Positions 53,798-61,621 of a DNA stretch of 64,000 bases are shown in pieces. The stretch lies in assembly GCF_003345355.1 (NCBI RefSeq), contig NZ_QQNB01000002.1:186001-250000 (forward strand), read 5' to 3'. The stretch is from Sphingomonas aracearum. Its GTDB lineage: Bacteria; Pseudomonadota; Alphaproteobacteria; Sphingomonadales; Sphingomonadaceae. The notes beneath the pieces were generated by a model. The model was not told where the DNA came from. It ran no database searches and saw only the letters and a program-made list of their open reading frames with translations. The translations under genes and the position numbers were made by a program. The stretch's first letter is position 1. The number at the start of each line of letters is the position of its first letter.

Positions 53798-54253
53798 TCA
53801 ATTGAGTGCGTCGGGCGGGACGACCGGCAACAGCAGCGGAGCGACGGGTACGCCCTCCTCCACCAGTGCCTTGGCCTCCGCGATCGTGGCCTGGCCGTGG
53901 ATCGGTGCCTCGGTCTCGTCCCCCTCGTGCATGGCGCGGGCGCGGGACGCGAAGCTGCGGCCGACCCACTCGGACGTTTCCAGCGCCCTGGCCTGCGCGG
54001 CGGCGAGCGCCTGTATCGCCGCCTTCATCACCTCGGGCGGCATCGGCGCACCGGGCGCGGCGCGCGGCGCCACGTCCCGCGTGTTGCCCTTGGCCGAGAC
54101 GTTGGGCGCCATGACCGCCTTCCCGATTGCGCGATCCTCGCATACCGCACAGCACAGCAACCCTCGCCCCCGCTGTTCCTCGAACGCCGCAGACGAGGCG
54201 AACCACGCCTCGAACACATGGCCGTTGGCGCACCGCAGGTCGAAAACGATCAT
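53798..54253 (-). CDS. DUF1178 family protein
   Basis: 151 residues. The N-terminal MIVFDLRCANGHVFEAWFASS and the following LLCCAVCEDRAIGKAVMAPNVS are the conserved start of DUF1178, with two Cys pairs (C8, and CC.VC) that may bind zinc. The rest is Ala-rich and less conserved. Function unknown. It overlaps the nitrilase stop by 4 nt (ATGA) and belongs to the glutaredoxin-nitrilase-DUF1178 run seen across alphaproteobacteria, suggesting redox or metabolite-repair context. Confidence 0.9.
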   Translation of the reverse strand: MIVFDLRCANGHVFEAWFASSAAFEEQRGRGLLCCAVCEDRAIGKAVMAPNVSAKGNTRDVAPRAAPGAPMPPEVMKAAIQALAAAQARALETSEWVGRSFASRARAMHEGDETEAPIHGQATIAEAKALVEEGVPVAPLLLPVVPPDALN

Positions 54254-55071
54254 GCGCGGCTCGGCGCCGGGATCGGGCGGCGGTGCTGCAAGGCGGGCAG
54301 GCGCGCGCGGACGTCGGCCAGCGTCGCCGGCTCGATCTCCGCAAAGGCCAGCCCGGCCTCCTCCCCCATGTCGAGCAGCACCTCGCCCCACGGGTCCACC
54401 ACCAGCGAATGGCCATAAGTGGCGCGGCCATCCTCATGCACCCCGGTCTGCGCCGCCGCGATCACGAACGCCCCCGCCTCCACCGCGCGGGCACCCAGCA
54501 GCAGGTGCCAGTGCGCGGCGCCGGTCGGACGCGTGAAGGCGGCAGGAACCGACAGGATCGTCGCGCCGGCATCGCTCAAGGTGCGGTACAGGTCCGGAAA
54601 GCGCAGGTCGTAGCAGATGGTGGGGCCGAGCAGCCCGGCCGGCGTCTCCACCACCACCGTCGCTTCGCCCGGCGCATAGGCGGCGGACTCGCGCCAGCTC
54701 TCGCCGCCGGGCAGGTCCATGTCGAACAGGTGGATCTTGTCGTAGCGGGCGCGAATCTCGCCGGACCCGTCGATCACGAACCCGCGATTGGCCAGGCGGC
54801 CGTCCTCGCACCGCACGGCCAGCGAGCCCAGATGCACCCACATCCCGTGCGCCGCCGCCGCCTCGCAAACCGCGTGCAGCACCGTGTCGGACGATTCCGG
54901 CGCGATCCGCTCCGCCGCGCGCGTCCGGTCGCGATCCAGCAGGCCCGACATTTCCGGCGTGAACAGCATCGACGCGCCGCCTTCGCTGGCGTCGGCGATG
55001 GCAGTGGAGAGGACGCGCGCGTTGGCGGCGGGATCGATCCCGCTCGTCATCTGCAGCAGCGCGATCCTCAT
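54250..55071 (-). CDS. Carbon-nitrogen hydrolase (nitrilase superfamily, Nit1-like)
   Basis: 273 residues. The Glu-Lys-Cys catalytic triad is visible: Glu in LFTPEMSGLL, Lys in RARYDKIHLFDMDLP, Cys in GPTICYDLRFPDLYR. This subfamily includes Nit1/deaminated-glutathione amidase, which removes side-product deaminated glutathione by hydrolysing the amide. Sitting next to glutaredoxin fits a glutathione-repair role, but the exact substrate is inferred. ATGA overlaps at both ends join it to grxC and the DUF1178 gene. Confidence 0.9.
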   Translation of the reverse strand: MRIALLQMTSGIDPAANARVLSTAIADASEGGASMLFTPEMSGLLDRDRTRAAERIAPESSDTVLHAVCEAAAAHGMWVHLGSLAVRCEDGRLANRGFVIDGSGEIRARYDKIHLFDMDLPGGESWRESAAYAPGEATVVVETPAGLLGPTICYDLRFPDLYRTLSDAGATILSVPAAFTRPTGAAHWHLLLGARAVEAGAFVIAAAQTGVHEDGRATYGHSLVVDPWGEVLLDMGEEAGLAFAEIEPATLADVRARLPALQHRRPIPAPSRA

Positions 55072-55325
55072 GCCGCCAGCAGCGGGTCCAGCTTGCCCTC
55101 GCGATCGAGCGCGGCGAGATCGTCGGACCCGCCGACATGCCGCCCGTCGATGAAGATCTGCGGCACCGTGCTGCGCCCGTTCGCCCGTTCGATCATCTCG
55201 GCGCGCTTGGGACCGCCCATGGTGATGTCGAACTCCTCCGGCTTCACGCCCTTGGCGGACAGCAGCCGCAGGGCCCGCGAGCAATAGGGACAGAACGCCT
55301 TTGTGTAGATTTCCACCTTTGCCAT
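55068..55325 (-). CDS. grxC: Glutaredoxin 3
   Basis: 85 residues. Active site CPYC (Cys12, Cys15) after MAKVEIYTKAF. The glutathione-binding TVPQIFIDGRHVGGSDDL is intact, with the cis-Pro in TVP and GGSDD. Cytoplasmic dithiol glutaredoxin that reduces protein disulfides and mixed disulfides using glutathione. Ends in an ATGA overlap with the nitrilase gene. comF ends 31 bp upstream on the same strand. Confidence 0.95.
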   Translation of the reverse strand: MAKVEIYTKAFCPYCSRALRLLSAKGVKPEEFDITMGGPKRAEMIERANGRSTVPQIFIDGRHVGGSDDLAALDREGKLDPLLAA

Positions 55326-55356
55326 GTGCCGGAGGTGTGATCGCGGGGCGGTCTTG

Positions 55357-56088
55357 TCAATCCACCTGCGCCGGATCAAGCACGCGCGCCCAGGCCAGGA
55401 TCGTCACCGATCGCGCGCCTGCCGACAGCAACGTGGCGGTGCAGGCGTCGGTTGTCGCGCCGCTGGTATGCACGTCGTCGACCAGCACGAGCCGCCGCCC
55501 GGCGACCCTCCCGCGCACCGCCTCCGGTATGGCGAAAACGCCCTTCACCGCCCGCGCCCGCGCCGCCGGTCCGAGCCCGCGCAGCACGGGCGTGGCGCGC
55601 GTCCGGCGCAGCAGCAGGGGATCGTGCGGGACCTCGCTAGCGCGCGACAGAGCCCCGGCGATCAGCGCGGCCTGATTGAACCCGCGCGACCACAGCCGCC
55701 AGCGATGCAGCGGCACCGGCAGCAGAAGCTCCGCGTCCGGCGGCAGCAGGCGGCGCATCTGCCGGGCGGCCGTCTCGGCAAAGGCCGCCCGCCCGCCATA
55801 TTTCAGCCGCAGCGCCACCGTTCTGGCCACCGGGCCATAAGCGACGGCGGCACGGACGCCGGCATGTCGGGGCGGCGAGGCCTGGCACTCGGCGCACAAC
55901 GCCGCCGGCCCGCGATCATGACCGAACGGGCGGCAGCAGGCGGCGCACCAGGGCGGCCCCAGAAAGCGCAGGTCGCCCCAGCAGGCCGCGCAGAAGCGAT
56001 GGTCCGCACTCGTCACCGCGTTGCAGCCGGGACAGCGTGGCGGCAGCGCCAGATCCGCCGCGATCCGCAAGGGGGCAAGGAGGCGCAT
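55357..56088 (-). CDS. comF: ComF family phosphoribosyltransferase-like protein
   Basis: 243 residues. An N-terminal zinc-finger-like region has four CxxC pairs (CPGC, CAAC, CAACC, CAEC). The C-terminal phosphoribosyltransferase domain has the PRPP-binding motif VLVDDVHTSGATTDA and VPLHRWRLWSRGFNQAAL. ComF proteins were first found with DNA uptake; their biochemical role in most bacteria is unclear. The start at MRLLAPL gives the normal distance to the first cysteine pair. Upstream of grxC and divergent from the methyltransferase gene. Confidence 0.9.
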   Translation of the reverse strand: MRLLAPLRIAADLALPPRCPGCNAVTSADHRFCAACWGDLRFLGPPWCAACCRPFGHDRGPAALCAECQASPPRHAGVRAAVAYGPVARTVALRLKYGGRAAFAETAARQMRRLLPPDAELLLPVPLHRWRLWSRGFNQAALIAGALSRASEVPHDPLLLRRTRATPVLRGLGPAARARAVKGVFAIPEAVRGRVAGRRLVLVDDVHTSGATTDACTATLLSAGARSVTILAWARVLDPAQVD

Positions 56089-56130
56089 ACACCCTTGTCG
56101 CCGCTCCCACGGGCAGGCACAAGCGCCGCT

Positions 56131-56955
56131 GTGAGCGCCCCCGAAATCTTCAGCCGCACCGCACGCCGCCTGCAACGCGAGCGCGCCGCGCGCGGCTATG
56201 CCGAGCACGATTTCGTGCGCGCCGCCATGCTCGACGGCATCTACGACCGGCTCGCCGCGGTGAAGCGCGACTTCGTGGACGTGCTCGACCTCGGCTGTTT
56301 CGACCATGGCTTCGCGCCCCCGACAGGTGCCCGCGTGGTGCGCGCCGACCTTGCCGCCGGCTTCGCGCCGGACGTGCAGTGCGAGGAGGACCGCCTGCCC
56401 TTTGCCGATGCCAGCTTCGACCTGGTGGTCTCCGCGGGCGTGCTCGACAGCGTGAACGACCTGCCCGGCGCGCTGACGCTCATTCGCCGGGTCCTCCGGC
56501 CGGACGGTCTGTTCCTCGGGGCGTTCCTGGGGGCCGGCAGCCTTTCCACGTTGCGGGGGGTGATCCGTGCCGCGGAACCGGAGCGCGCAGCCGCCCGGCT
56601 GCATCCGCAGATCGACGTGCGTTCGGCCGGCGACCTGCTTTTCCGCACCGGCTTTGCCCTCCCGGTCGCGGATCAGGAAACGCTTTCCGCCCGCTACCGC
56701 GACCTTGCCCGGCTGCTCGGCGACGTGCGCGGCATGGGTGCAGGCAACGCGCTTGCGGAGCGAACCCCGCTCACCCGCGGGACGGTGGGGCGGATGGCGA
56801 CGGAGTTCGCGGCGCGCGCCGACGCCGACGGGCGCACGTCCGAACAGTTTCAGATCGTGTTCGTGACCGGCTGGTCGCCTTCACCGGACCAGCCGAAACC
56901 CGCGCGGCGCGGCAGTGGCACCGCGTCGCTGGCACACGCTTTGGGTCGCCCCTGA
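56131..56955 (+). CDS. SAM-dependent methyltransferase (NDUFAF5/BioC-like)
   Basis: 274 residues from a GTG that starts SAPEIFSRTARRLQRERAA. Class I SAM-binding motif VLDLGCFDHGFAP, followed by EDRLPFADASFDLVVSAGVLDSVNDLPGAL and RVLRPDGLFLGAFLG. The sequence layout and gene neighbourhood (comF, grxC) match the alphaproteobacterial homologues of mitochondrial NDUFAF5. That human relative hydroxylates an arginine of complex I rather than methylating, so the true reaction is open. Divergent from comF. Confidence 0.88.
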   Translation: MSAPEIFSRTARRLQRERAARGYAEHDFVRAAMLDGIYDRLAAVKRDFVDVLDLGCFDHGFAPPTGARVVRADLAAGFAPDVQCEEDRLPFADASFDLVVSAGVLDSVNDLPGALTLIRRVLRPDGLFLGAFLGAGSLSTLRGVIRAAEPERAAARLHPQIDVRSAGDLLFRTGFALPVADQETLSARYRDLARLLGDVRGMGAGNALAERTPLTRGTVGRMATEFAARADADGRTSEQFQIVFVTGWSPSPDQPKPARRGSGTASLAHALGRP

Positions 56956-56985
56956 GGGTCGCTGCGGCCGCCGCCGGCCGTCCGT

Positions 56986-57378
56986 TCAGCCGATCAGGGG
57001 ATCGCCGCCGCCGCCCTTTGCCAGGACGCGACCCATCGCCTCGAACAACGCATCCATCGCCACCGGCTTGAACAGCACCTCGTCCGCTCCGGCGGCGAGG
57101 CACCGTTCGCGCAGGTCCACCGCCGTGTCGGCGGTGACGACGATGATCGGCATTTCGGCCTTGGCGTCCGGCCGCGCGCGGATGTGCTGAATGGCGGTGA
57201 CGCCGTCCATGCCGGGCATGCGCAGGTCCACCAGAACCACCGCGAAATCCTGCTCGTCGATCAGCGCAAGGCCGATCTCGGCATTCTCCGCCTCGACCAT
57301 GGCGGCGCCCGCGACATCCAGCATGTCGCCAACCACCCGCCTGTTCATCGGGTCATCCTCGATGAAGAGAACCTTCAT
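56986..57378 (-). CDS. Single-domain response regulator (CheY-like)
   Basis: 130 residues, one receiver domain. Acidic pocket FIEDDPMNRR, phosphoacceptor Asp in VVLVDLRMPGMDGV, the conserved Thr in VVTADTA and Lys in LFKPVAM are all present, so phosphorylation should be possible. No output domain. The start at MKVLFIEDD is chosen because it begins the first beta strand. It lies 53 bp downstream of the hybrid histidine kinase on the same strand and is its probable phosphate acceptor. Confidence 0.93.
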   Translation of the reverse strand: MKVLFIEDDPMNRRVVGDMLDVAGAAMVEAENAEIGLALIDEQDFAVVLVDLRMPGMDGVTAIQHIRARPDAKAEMPIIVVTADTAVDLRERCLAAGADEVLFKPVAMDALFEAMGRVLAKGGGGDPLIG

Positions 57379-57431
57379 CGGCCGGTGTCCAGCAAGGTGC
57401 GGCAACACGCATTCATGAAAGTCCTATCGGC

Positions 57432-59867
57432 TCAAGCCGCCTGCGTTACAAGATGCTCCGCAACGGATTCATTTCGGCTACCGAACAAGAGTTGCCGTAG
57501 CGTCGCGGCGGACACGGGCTTGGCGATCACCTGCGTCGCGCCGGCGCTTTCCAGCACCTGGCGCTGAGCCGGATCGGGCGCCGTCCACAACTGCGCCACC
57601 GGGATTTGTCCCGCTGCCGCGGCGACACGCGCAAGTGCGGCCGGAACGTCGCCGGCGGCACGGATCGTCGCCTCGTCGATCAGCACATGGCTGAGATTGC
57701 CGGCACCGATCTGTTCCACCGCTTCCTCGACGGTGCCGGCGAAGCGGACCTGCCCGGCGTGCGGCTCCAGCACCGTTTTCAGCATCGCGCGCGTGATCGG
57801 GCTGCGATCCACGATCAGCAGGCCGCAGGGTTCGTCGCTGTCCGGTGCGCACGGCGCCGGCGCCTCGGGGGCGGCAGCGAGCCGCAGCGGCAGGTCGACG
57901 GTGAACGTCGCGCCCGTCCCCTCGCTGCTTTCCACCGAAATGTCGCCGCCCATCGCGCGCGCGAGATTGCGGCAGATGGCAAGGCCAAGGCCCGTCCCGC
58001 CGAACTTGCGCGTCGTGCCGCCATCGGCCTGCTTGAAGCTTTCGAAGATCAGCGCCTGCTTGTCGGCCGGGATGCCGATGCCCGTATCGGCCACCGCGAT
58101 GCGCAGCCGATCGCCCTCGGCATAGATGCGCACCGTGACGCTGCCTTCCGCGGTGAACTTCAGCGCGTTGGCCAGCAGGTTGAAGACGATCTGCCGCAGG
58201 CGCGCGGCGTCGCCGGTGATCCAGCGCGGCGCCTGTTCGCAATCAACCGCAAAGCCGATGCCGCGGGCCCGTGCCTGCTCCGCCCACAACCGGGTCGCCT
58301 CGGTCATCAATGCGGGCAGATCGACAACCGCCTCCTCTACCGTGAGATGGCCGGTTTCCATCTTGGCGACGTCCAGGATGTCGTCCACCAGCGCCTTCAT
58401 CGTCGTGCCTGCCCCGTGCACCACGCCGATGCGGTCGCGCATCGCCGCCGGCAGCCTGGCATCGGCGAGCATCACCTGCGTCATGCCGAGAATGCCGTTC
58501 AGGGGCGTCCGGATCTCGTGGCTGGTGGTGGCCAAGAACTCGGTCTTCGCCGCGAGCGCCTTGCCCAGGGCGAGGTTGGTGGCTTCCAGGTCGATATTGG
58601 CGGCGCGCGTCTCGTTGCGGCTGCGGCGGATGGTGAGCAAGCCGAAGCTGAGTAGTGTCAGCACGACCAGCGCCACCGCCGCCGAGCCGACAAACACGTG
58701 CCGCTGGGTGGTGGCGCGCGCGCGTTCGTATTCGGCGCTGCGCTCCGCTTCCGTCGCCTTCAGGTTGGCGATGCGCGCCTCCTGATTGACGAAGTCGAAC
58801 CGCGCCGCCGCCAGCGCAGTGTTGGCGGTGGCCGCCAGGGCGCCGGTATTGTCGTCCAGCCGCTTCATCGCTTCCAGATGCGCCAGCGCCATCGAAGGCT
58901 CGTTCAACCGCCGGTAGATCTCGAACGCGGTGCCGTGCGCTTCCCGGTAGGTCAGCGGCGTGGTGGCAAGATCCTGCCCGGCGAAGGTCTTGCCGATCAG
59001 CATCCGCGCCCGCTCCAGCTGACCCCGCAGCAGCGCCAATCGCGCCAGCAGCACCTCGTCCTGCCCGTCACCGGGCGCATCGCTTCGCCGGCCGACGGCC
59101 ATCGCGTCGGCGATGGTGCGCTCGGCATTGTCGAGGCGACCGGCGGAAAGCTGCACCCGCGCGATGTTGCGCAGGATGCGTGCCTCCGTTCCGTCGCTTT
59201 TCATCGAACGCGCGAGCGCCAGCGCGCGGCGGAACTCGGCGACGGCGGCGGGGTAGCGGCCGAGCTCGGTCAGAGCGTTTCCGCGGTTGTTGTAGATTGC
59301 CAGCAACAACGACGGATCGCCGCGATAGGCCTCCATCGCCTGGCCATAATAAGGAAGTGCGCGCCGGTAGTCCCGGGCATTCTGATACAGAAGGGCCACG
59401 CTCAGCAGCGCGGTGGCCTGACTGCGCTTCTCGCCGATGGTGCGAAAAAGATCGTGGGCCTTTTGAAAGCTGGCGAGCGCCTCGGCCACCTGCGAGCGCT
59501 CCAAGGCAAGCCGGCCCCTGGAAAGCAGCACATCGGCGCGCAGCTTCGATCCGGCCGGGGCACGCCTCAGGGCGTCGGCGATCAGCGGCGTGGCGCCGGC
59601 GAGATCGCCGAACCGCACCCGCGCCTCGCCGCCCAGCCACTCCGCGGTGGTGATCGCATCGGCGCGGCGGTTCGCCGGTAGCTGATCGACCAGCGATTGC
59701 GCCTCCGCCGCGCGCCGGGCCGCCCGCTTCGGGTCGGGCAGCATGCTGGCCCGCGCGTCGGCCACCGCCGCGTCGAAGCGCGTCCCGGCGGTCGGAGCAT
59801 CCGTTTGCGCCTGCGCCGCGCCGGAAGCGAGCAGCAAGCCGGCCAGCAGCAGGGCAAGGCGCCTCAT
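57432..59867 (-). CDS. TPR-containing hybrid sensor histidine kinase
   Basis: 811 residues. Signal peptide (LLLAGLLLASGAAQA), periplasmic tetratricopeptide repeats (about 60-340; for example ALASFQKAHDLFRTIGEK, AVAEFRRALALARSM), one transmembrane helix near 390-412, then HisKA with the H-box TTSHEIRTPLNGIL (His about 450) and HATPase with NALKF, DTGIGIP and KFGGTGLGLAI. The C-terminal receiver (about 690-805) starts LLIVDRSPITRAM: one pocket acid is replaced by Arg, although LID and AKPVS remain, so its phosphorylation is doubtful. It overlaps the EAL gene (ATGA). The sensed signal is unknown. Confidence 0.92.
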   Translation of the reverse strand: MRRLALLLAGLLLASGAAQAQTDAPTAGTRFDAAVADARASMLPDPKRAARRAAEAQSLVDQLPANRRADAITTAEWLGGEARVRFGDLAGATPLIADALRRAPAGSKLRADVLLSRGRLALERSQVAEALASFQKAHDLFRTIGEKRSQATALLSVALLYQNARDYRRALPYYGQAMEAYRGDPSLLLAIYNNRGNALTELGRYPAAVAEFRRALALARSMKSDGTEARILRNIARVQLSAGRLDNAERTIADAMAVGRRSDAPGDGQDEVLLARLALLRGQLERARMLIGKTFAGQDLATTPLTYREAHGTAFEIYRRLNEPSMALAHLEAMKRLDDNTGALAATANTALAAARFDFVNQEARIANLKATEAERSAEYERARATTQRHVFVGSAAVALVVLTLLSFGLLTIRRSRNETRAANIDLEATNLALGKALAAKTEFLATTSHEIRTPLNGILGMTQVMLADARLPAAMRDRIGVVHGAGTTMKALVDDILDVAKMETGHLTVEEAVVDLPALMTEATRLWAEQARARGIGFAVDCEQAPRWITGDAARLRQIVFNLLANALKFTAEGSVTVRIYAEGDRLRIAVADTGIGIPADKQALIFESFKQADGGTTRKFGGTGLGLAICRNLARAMGGDISVESSEGTGATFTVDLPLRLAAAPEAPAPCAPDSDEPCGLLIVDRSPITRAMLKTVLEPHAGQVRFAGTVEEAVEQIGAGNLSHVLIDEATIRAAGDVPAALARVAAAAGQIPVAQLWTAPDPAQRQVLESAGATQVIAKPVSAATLRQLLFGSRNESVAEHLVTQAA

Positions 59868-61255
59868 GCCCCGCCTGCCGCGGAGCTGCGCCAGAAGCTC
59901 GCCGGCCGCTGCAGCATCGCCCCATCCGCCGGCCGATCCGTCGCGCGCACCCGCTCCTCGCGCAGAAAGGCACGGAAAGCATCGAGGGACAGCGGACGGC
60001 TGATGAGAAAACCCTGCGCCATGTCGCAGCCCATCACCGTCAACAGGGCCATCGCGGCCTCCGTCTCCACTCCCTCGGCGGTGACCTCCATCTCCAGCGC
60101 ATGCGCCAGATCGATGGTGGAACGGACGATCAGCGGATCGCGGTTGCTGCTGGTCAGCTGGAGCACGAACAGTTTGTCGATCTTCAGCTCGCGCGCGGGC
60201 AGCTGCTTCAGATAGGCCAGGCTCGACAAGCCGGCACCGTAATCGTCGATGGCGATGGTGATCCCGGCGCGAGCGAACTTGTTGAGGTTCTGGATCGCGA
60301 TCTCCGGATCGCGGATCACCGCCGTTTCGGTGATCTCGAAGCCGATCCGCGCCGAGGCGTCGGCGATCATCGCGCAGGCCTCGGCAACGAACTTCTTGTC
60401 GCTGAGCAGCTGGCCGGAGATGTTGATGAAGATTTCCAGATCGCGCCCGTCGGCCACCAGCGTGGCCTGGTCCCGGATCACCTGCGCCAATGTCCACAAG
60501 GTCAGCGCGCCGATCTCGCGCATGTCCTCGGCCATGGTGATGAAGTCGCCCGGCAGGATCAGCCCGCGCGTGGGATGCTGCCAGCGGACCAGTGCCTCGG
60601 CGCTGGTTATCTCCTGGCGCCGGCAATGCAGCTTGGGCTGATATTGCAGGAACATCTGGCCGTCGTCGATTGCGGTGCCCAGTTCGCGCGACAGCGCCAG
60701 CCGGTCCAGCACCCGCGCCTCGCCAGAAATGTCGTGCCAGATCGGCCGGCCTTCGCTGCGCGCTTTCTCAAGCGCGACCTCGGCCTCCTCGAGCAGGCGC
60801 AGGCCGTCCTCGTCCTCAACCCCGGATGTCGCGGCGGCACCCACCACCAGCTCGATCCGATATTCCTCCCCGTCGATGGCGACCGGCGCATCGAAGCTCA
60901 CCTGTGCGTCGGTCAAGGCGTCTTCCAGCTCGCAAAGCGCCGATCCGACCCACTCCACCTCGATCAGGTTGCGTCCGGCTCCGGCGACGCGCACCCCGCG
61001 CAGGGAACGCGACAGGCGCTCGCCGACGATCTCCCCGACGCTGTTGGCCCGCGCGCGGCCGACATGCCTGCGCAGCACCGCATGGTTGCCGATCTCGACC
61101 AGCATCAGGAAGCGCCAGCGGCCGCCCGCCTCGTCCTGCAGCGTCTCGGCCAGCGAGTCCGCGATGCTCTCCGCTGTCGCGATGTCGCGAAGCGGCGGCT
61201 CCGGCTCGAACGGAGCGGCGTCCTCGAAATCGGAGGCGGGCGGCATGCAGGTCAT
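59864..61255 (-). CDS. EAL domain cyclic-di-GMP phosphodiesterase with degenerate GGDEF-like part
   Basis: 463 residues. The N-terminal half (about 40-190) has the outline of a GGDEF domain but no GGDEF motif. The C-terminal EAL domain (about 200-440) has SAEALVRWQHP, metal-binding NISGQ, GFEITETA, IAIDDYGAGLSSL, KIDK and VTAEGVETE, so the catalytic residues look intact and hydrolysis of cyclic-di-GMP to pGpG is likely. No membrane segment. An alternative start lies three codons downstream. First gene of the EAL - kinase - regulator run; a possible CtrA site lies upstream. Confidence 0.92.
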   Translation of the reverse strand: MTCMPPASDFEDAAPFEPEPPLRDIATAESIADSLAETLQDEAGGRWRFLMLVEIGNHAVLRRHVGRARANSVGEIVGERLSRSLRGVRVAGAGRNLIEVEWVGSALCELEDALTDAQVSFDAPVAIDGEEYRIELVVGAAATSGVEDEDGLRLLEEAEVALEKARSEGRPIWHDISGEARVLDRLALSRELGTAIDDGQMFLQYQPKLHCRRQEITSAEALVRWQHPTRGLILPGDFITMAEDMREIGALTLWTLAQVIRDQATLVADGRDLEIFINISGQLLSDKKFVAEACAMIADASARIGFEITETAVIRDPEIAIQNLNKFARAGITIAIDDYGAGLSSLAYLKQLPARELKIDKLFVLQLTSSNRDPLIVRSTIDLAHALEMEVTAEGVETEAAMALLTVMGCDMAQGFLISRPLSLDAFRAFLREERVRATDRPADGAMLQRPASFWRSSAAGGA

Positions 61256-61342
61256 CGCATCCTGCGCCTAGCGCCGGGGCATTGAAGGAAGCGTTAAATC
61301 TGTGCCGCGGCGCAGCGATCTCCGCCTCGGGCCGGTTGTAAT

Positions 61343-61361
61343 ATGGTAAAGAATGCGTTAA
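61343..61361 (-). promoter_or_regulatory. Candidate CtrA binding site upstream of the EAL gene
   Basis: Minus strand TTAA (61361-61358), 7 bases, TTTAC (61350-61346), then CAT. The CtrA consensus is TTAA-N7-TTAAC; one base differs. It is about 90 bp upstream of the EAL start and about 45 bp before the 17-codon ORF on the other strand. Inference only. Confidence 0.35.
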
Positions 61362-61403
61362 CTAAGATTGGTACCCAACGAGGTACCTTTTGGGAGAAAT
61401 CAC

Positions 61404-61457
61404 ATGCTCGCATTCGTGCTCGCGCTGATCTACGGCGAAGACATCCACCCCTGGTAA
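61404..61457 (+). CDS. 17-residue ORF with strong ribosome binding site
   Basis: ATG at 61404 to TAA at 61457 encodes MLAFVLALIYGEDIHPW. GGGAGA lies seven bases upstream. An inverted repeat GGTACC...GGTACC (61370-61387) precedes it, and a long hairpin follows 8 bp after the stop. The first ten residues are hydrophobic and the rest polar with a terminal Trp. It could be a small membrane-inserted peptide, a signalling peptide, or a chance ORF; the ribosome binding site and flanking hairpins favour translation. Nothing similar is recognised. Confidence 0.45.
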   Translation: MLAFVLALIYGEDIHPW

Positions 61458-61464
61458 CCGTTAC

Positions 61465-61520
61465 GGCTCGCTCTCGCGCGTAAGGGCTTCGACTCCGTCG
61501 GGCTCAGCGCGAAGCGAGCC
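61465..61520. repeat. Long inverted repeat, possible terminator or palindromic element
   Basis: GGCTCGCTCTCGCG (61465-61478) and CGCGAAGCGAGCC (61508-61520) pair over about 12 bases with one bulge. The inside contains GGCTTCGACTCC, similar in flavour to the element at 35073-35150. It follows the 17-codon ORF. Confidence 0.6.
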
Positions 61521-61621
61521 ATTCCGACCCGCGCCGGAACAGGGACGCGGAAAAAAAGCGTTCAGCTCGCCTGATCGCAACTATTGCGCAGCATCGACCG
61601 CGCGCCCTGGCGCCGCGCTCA

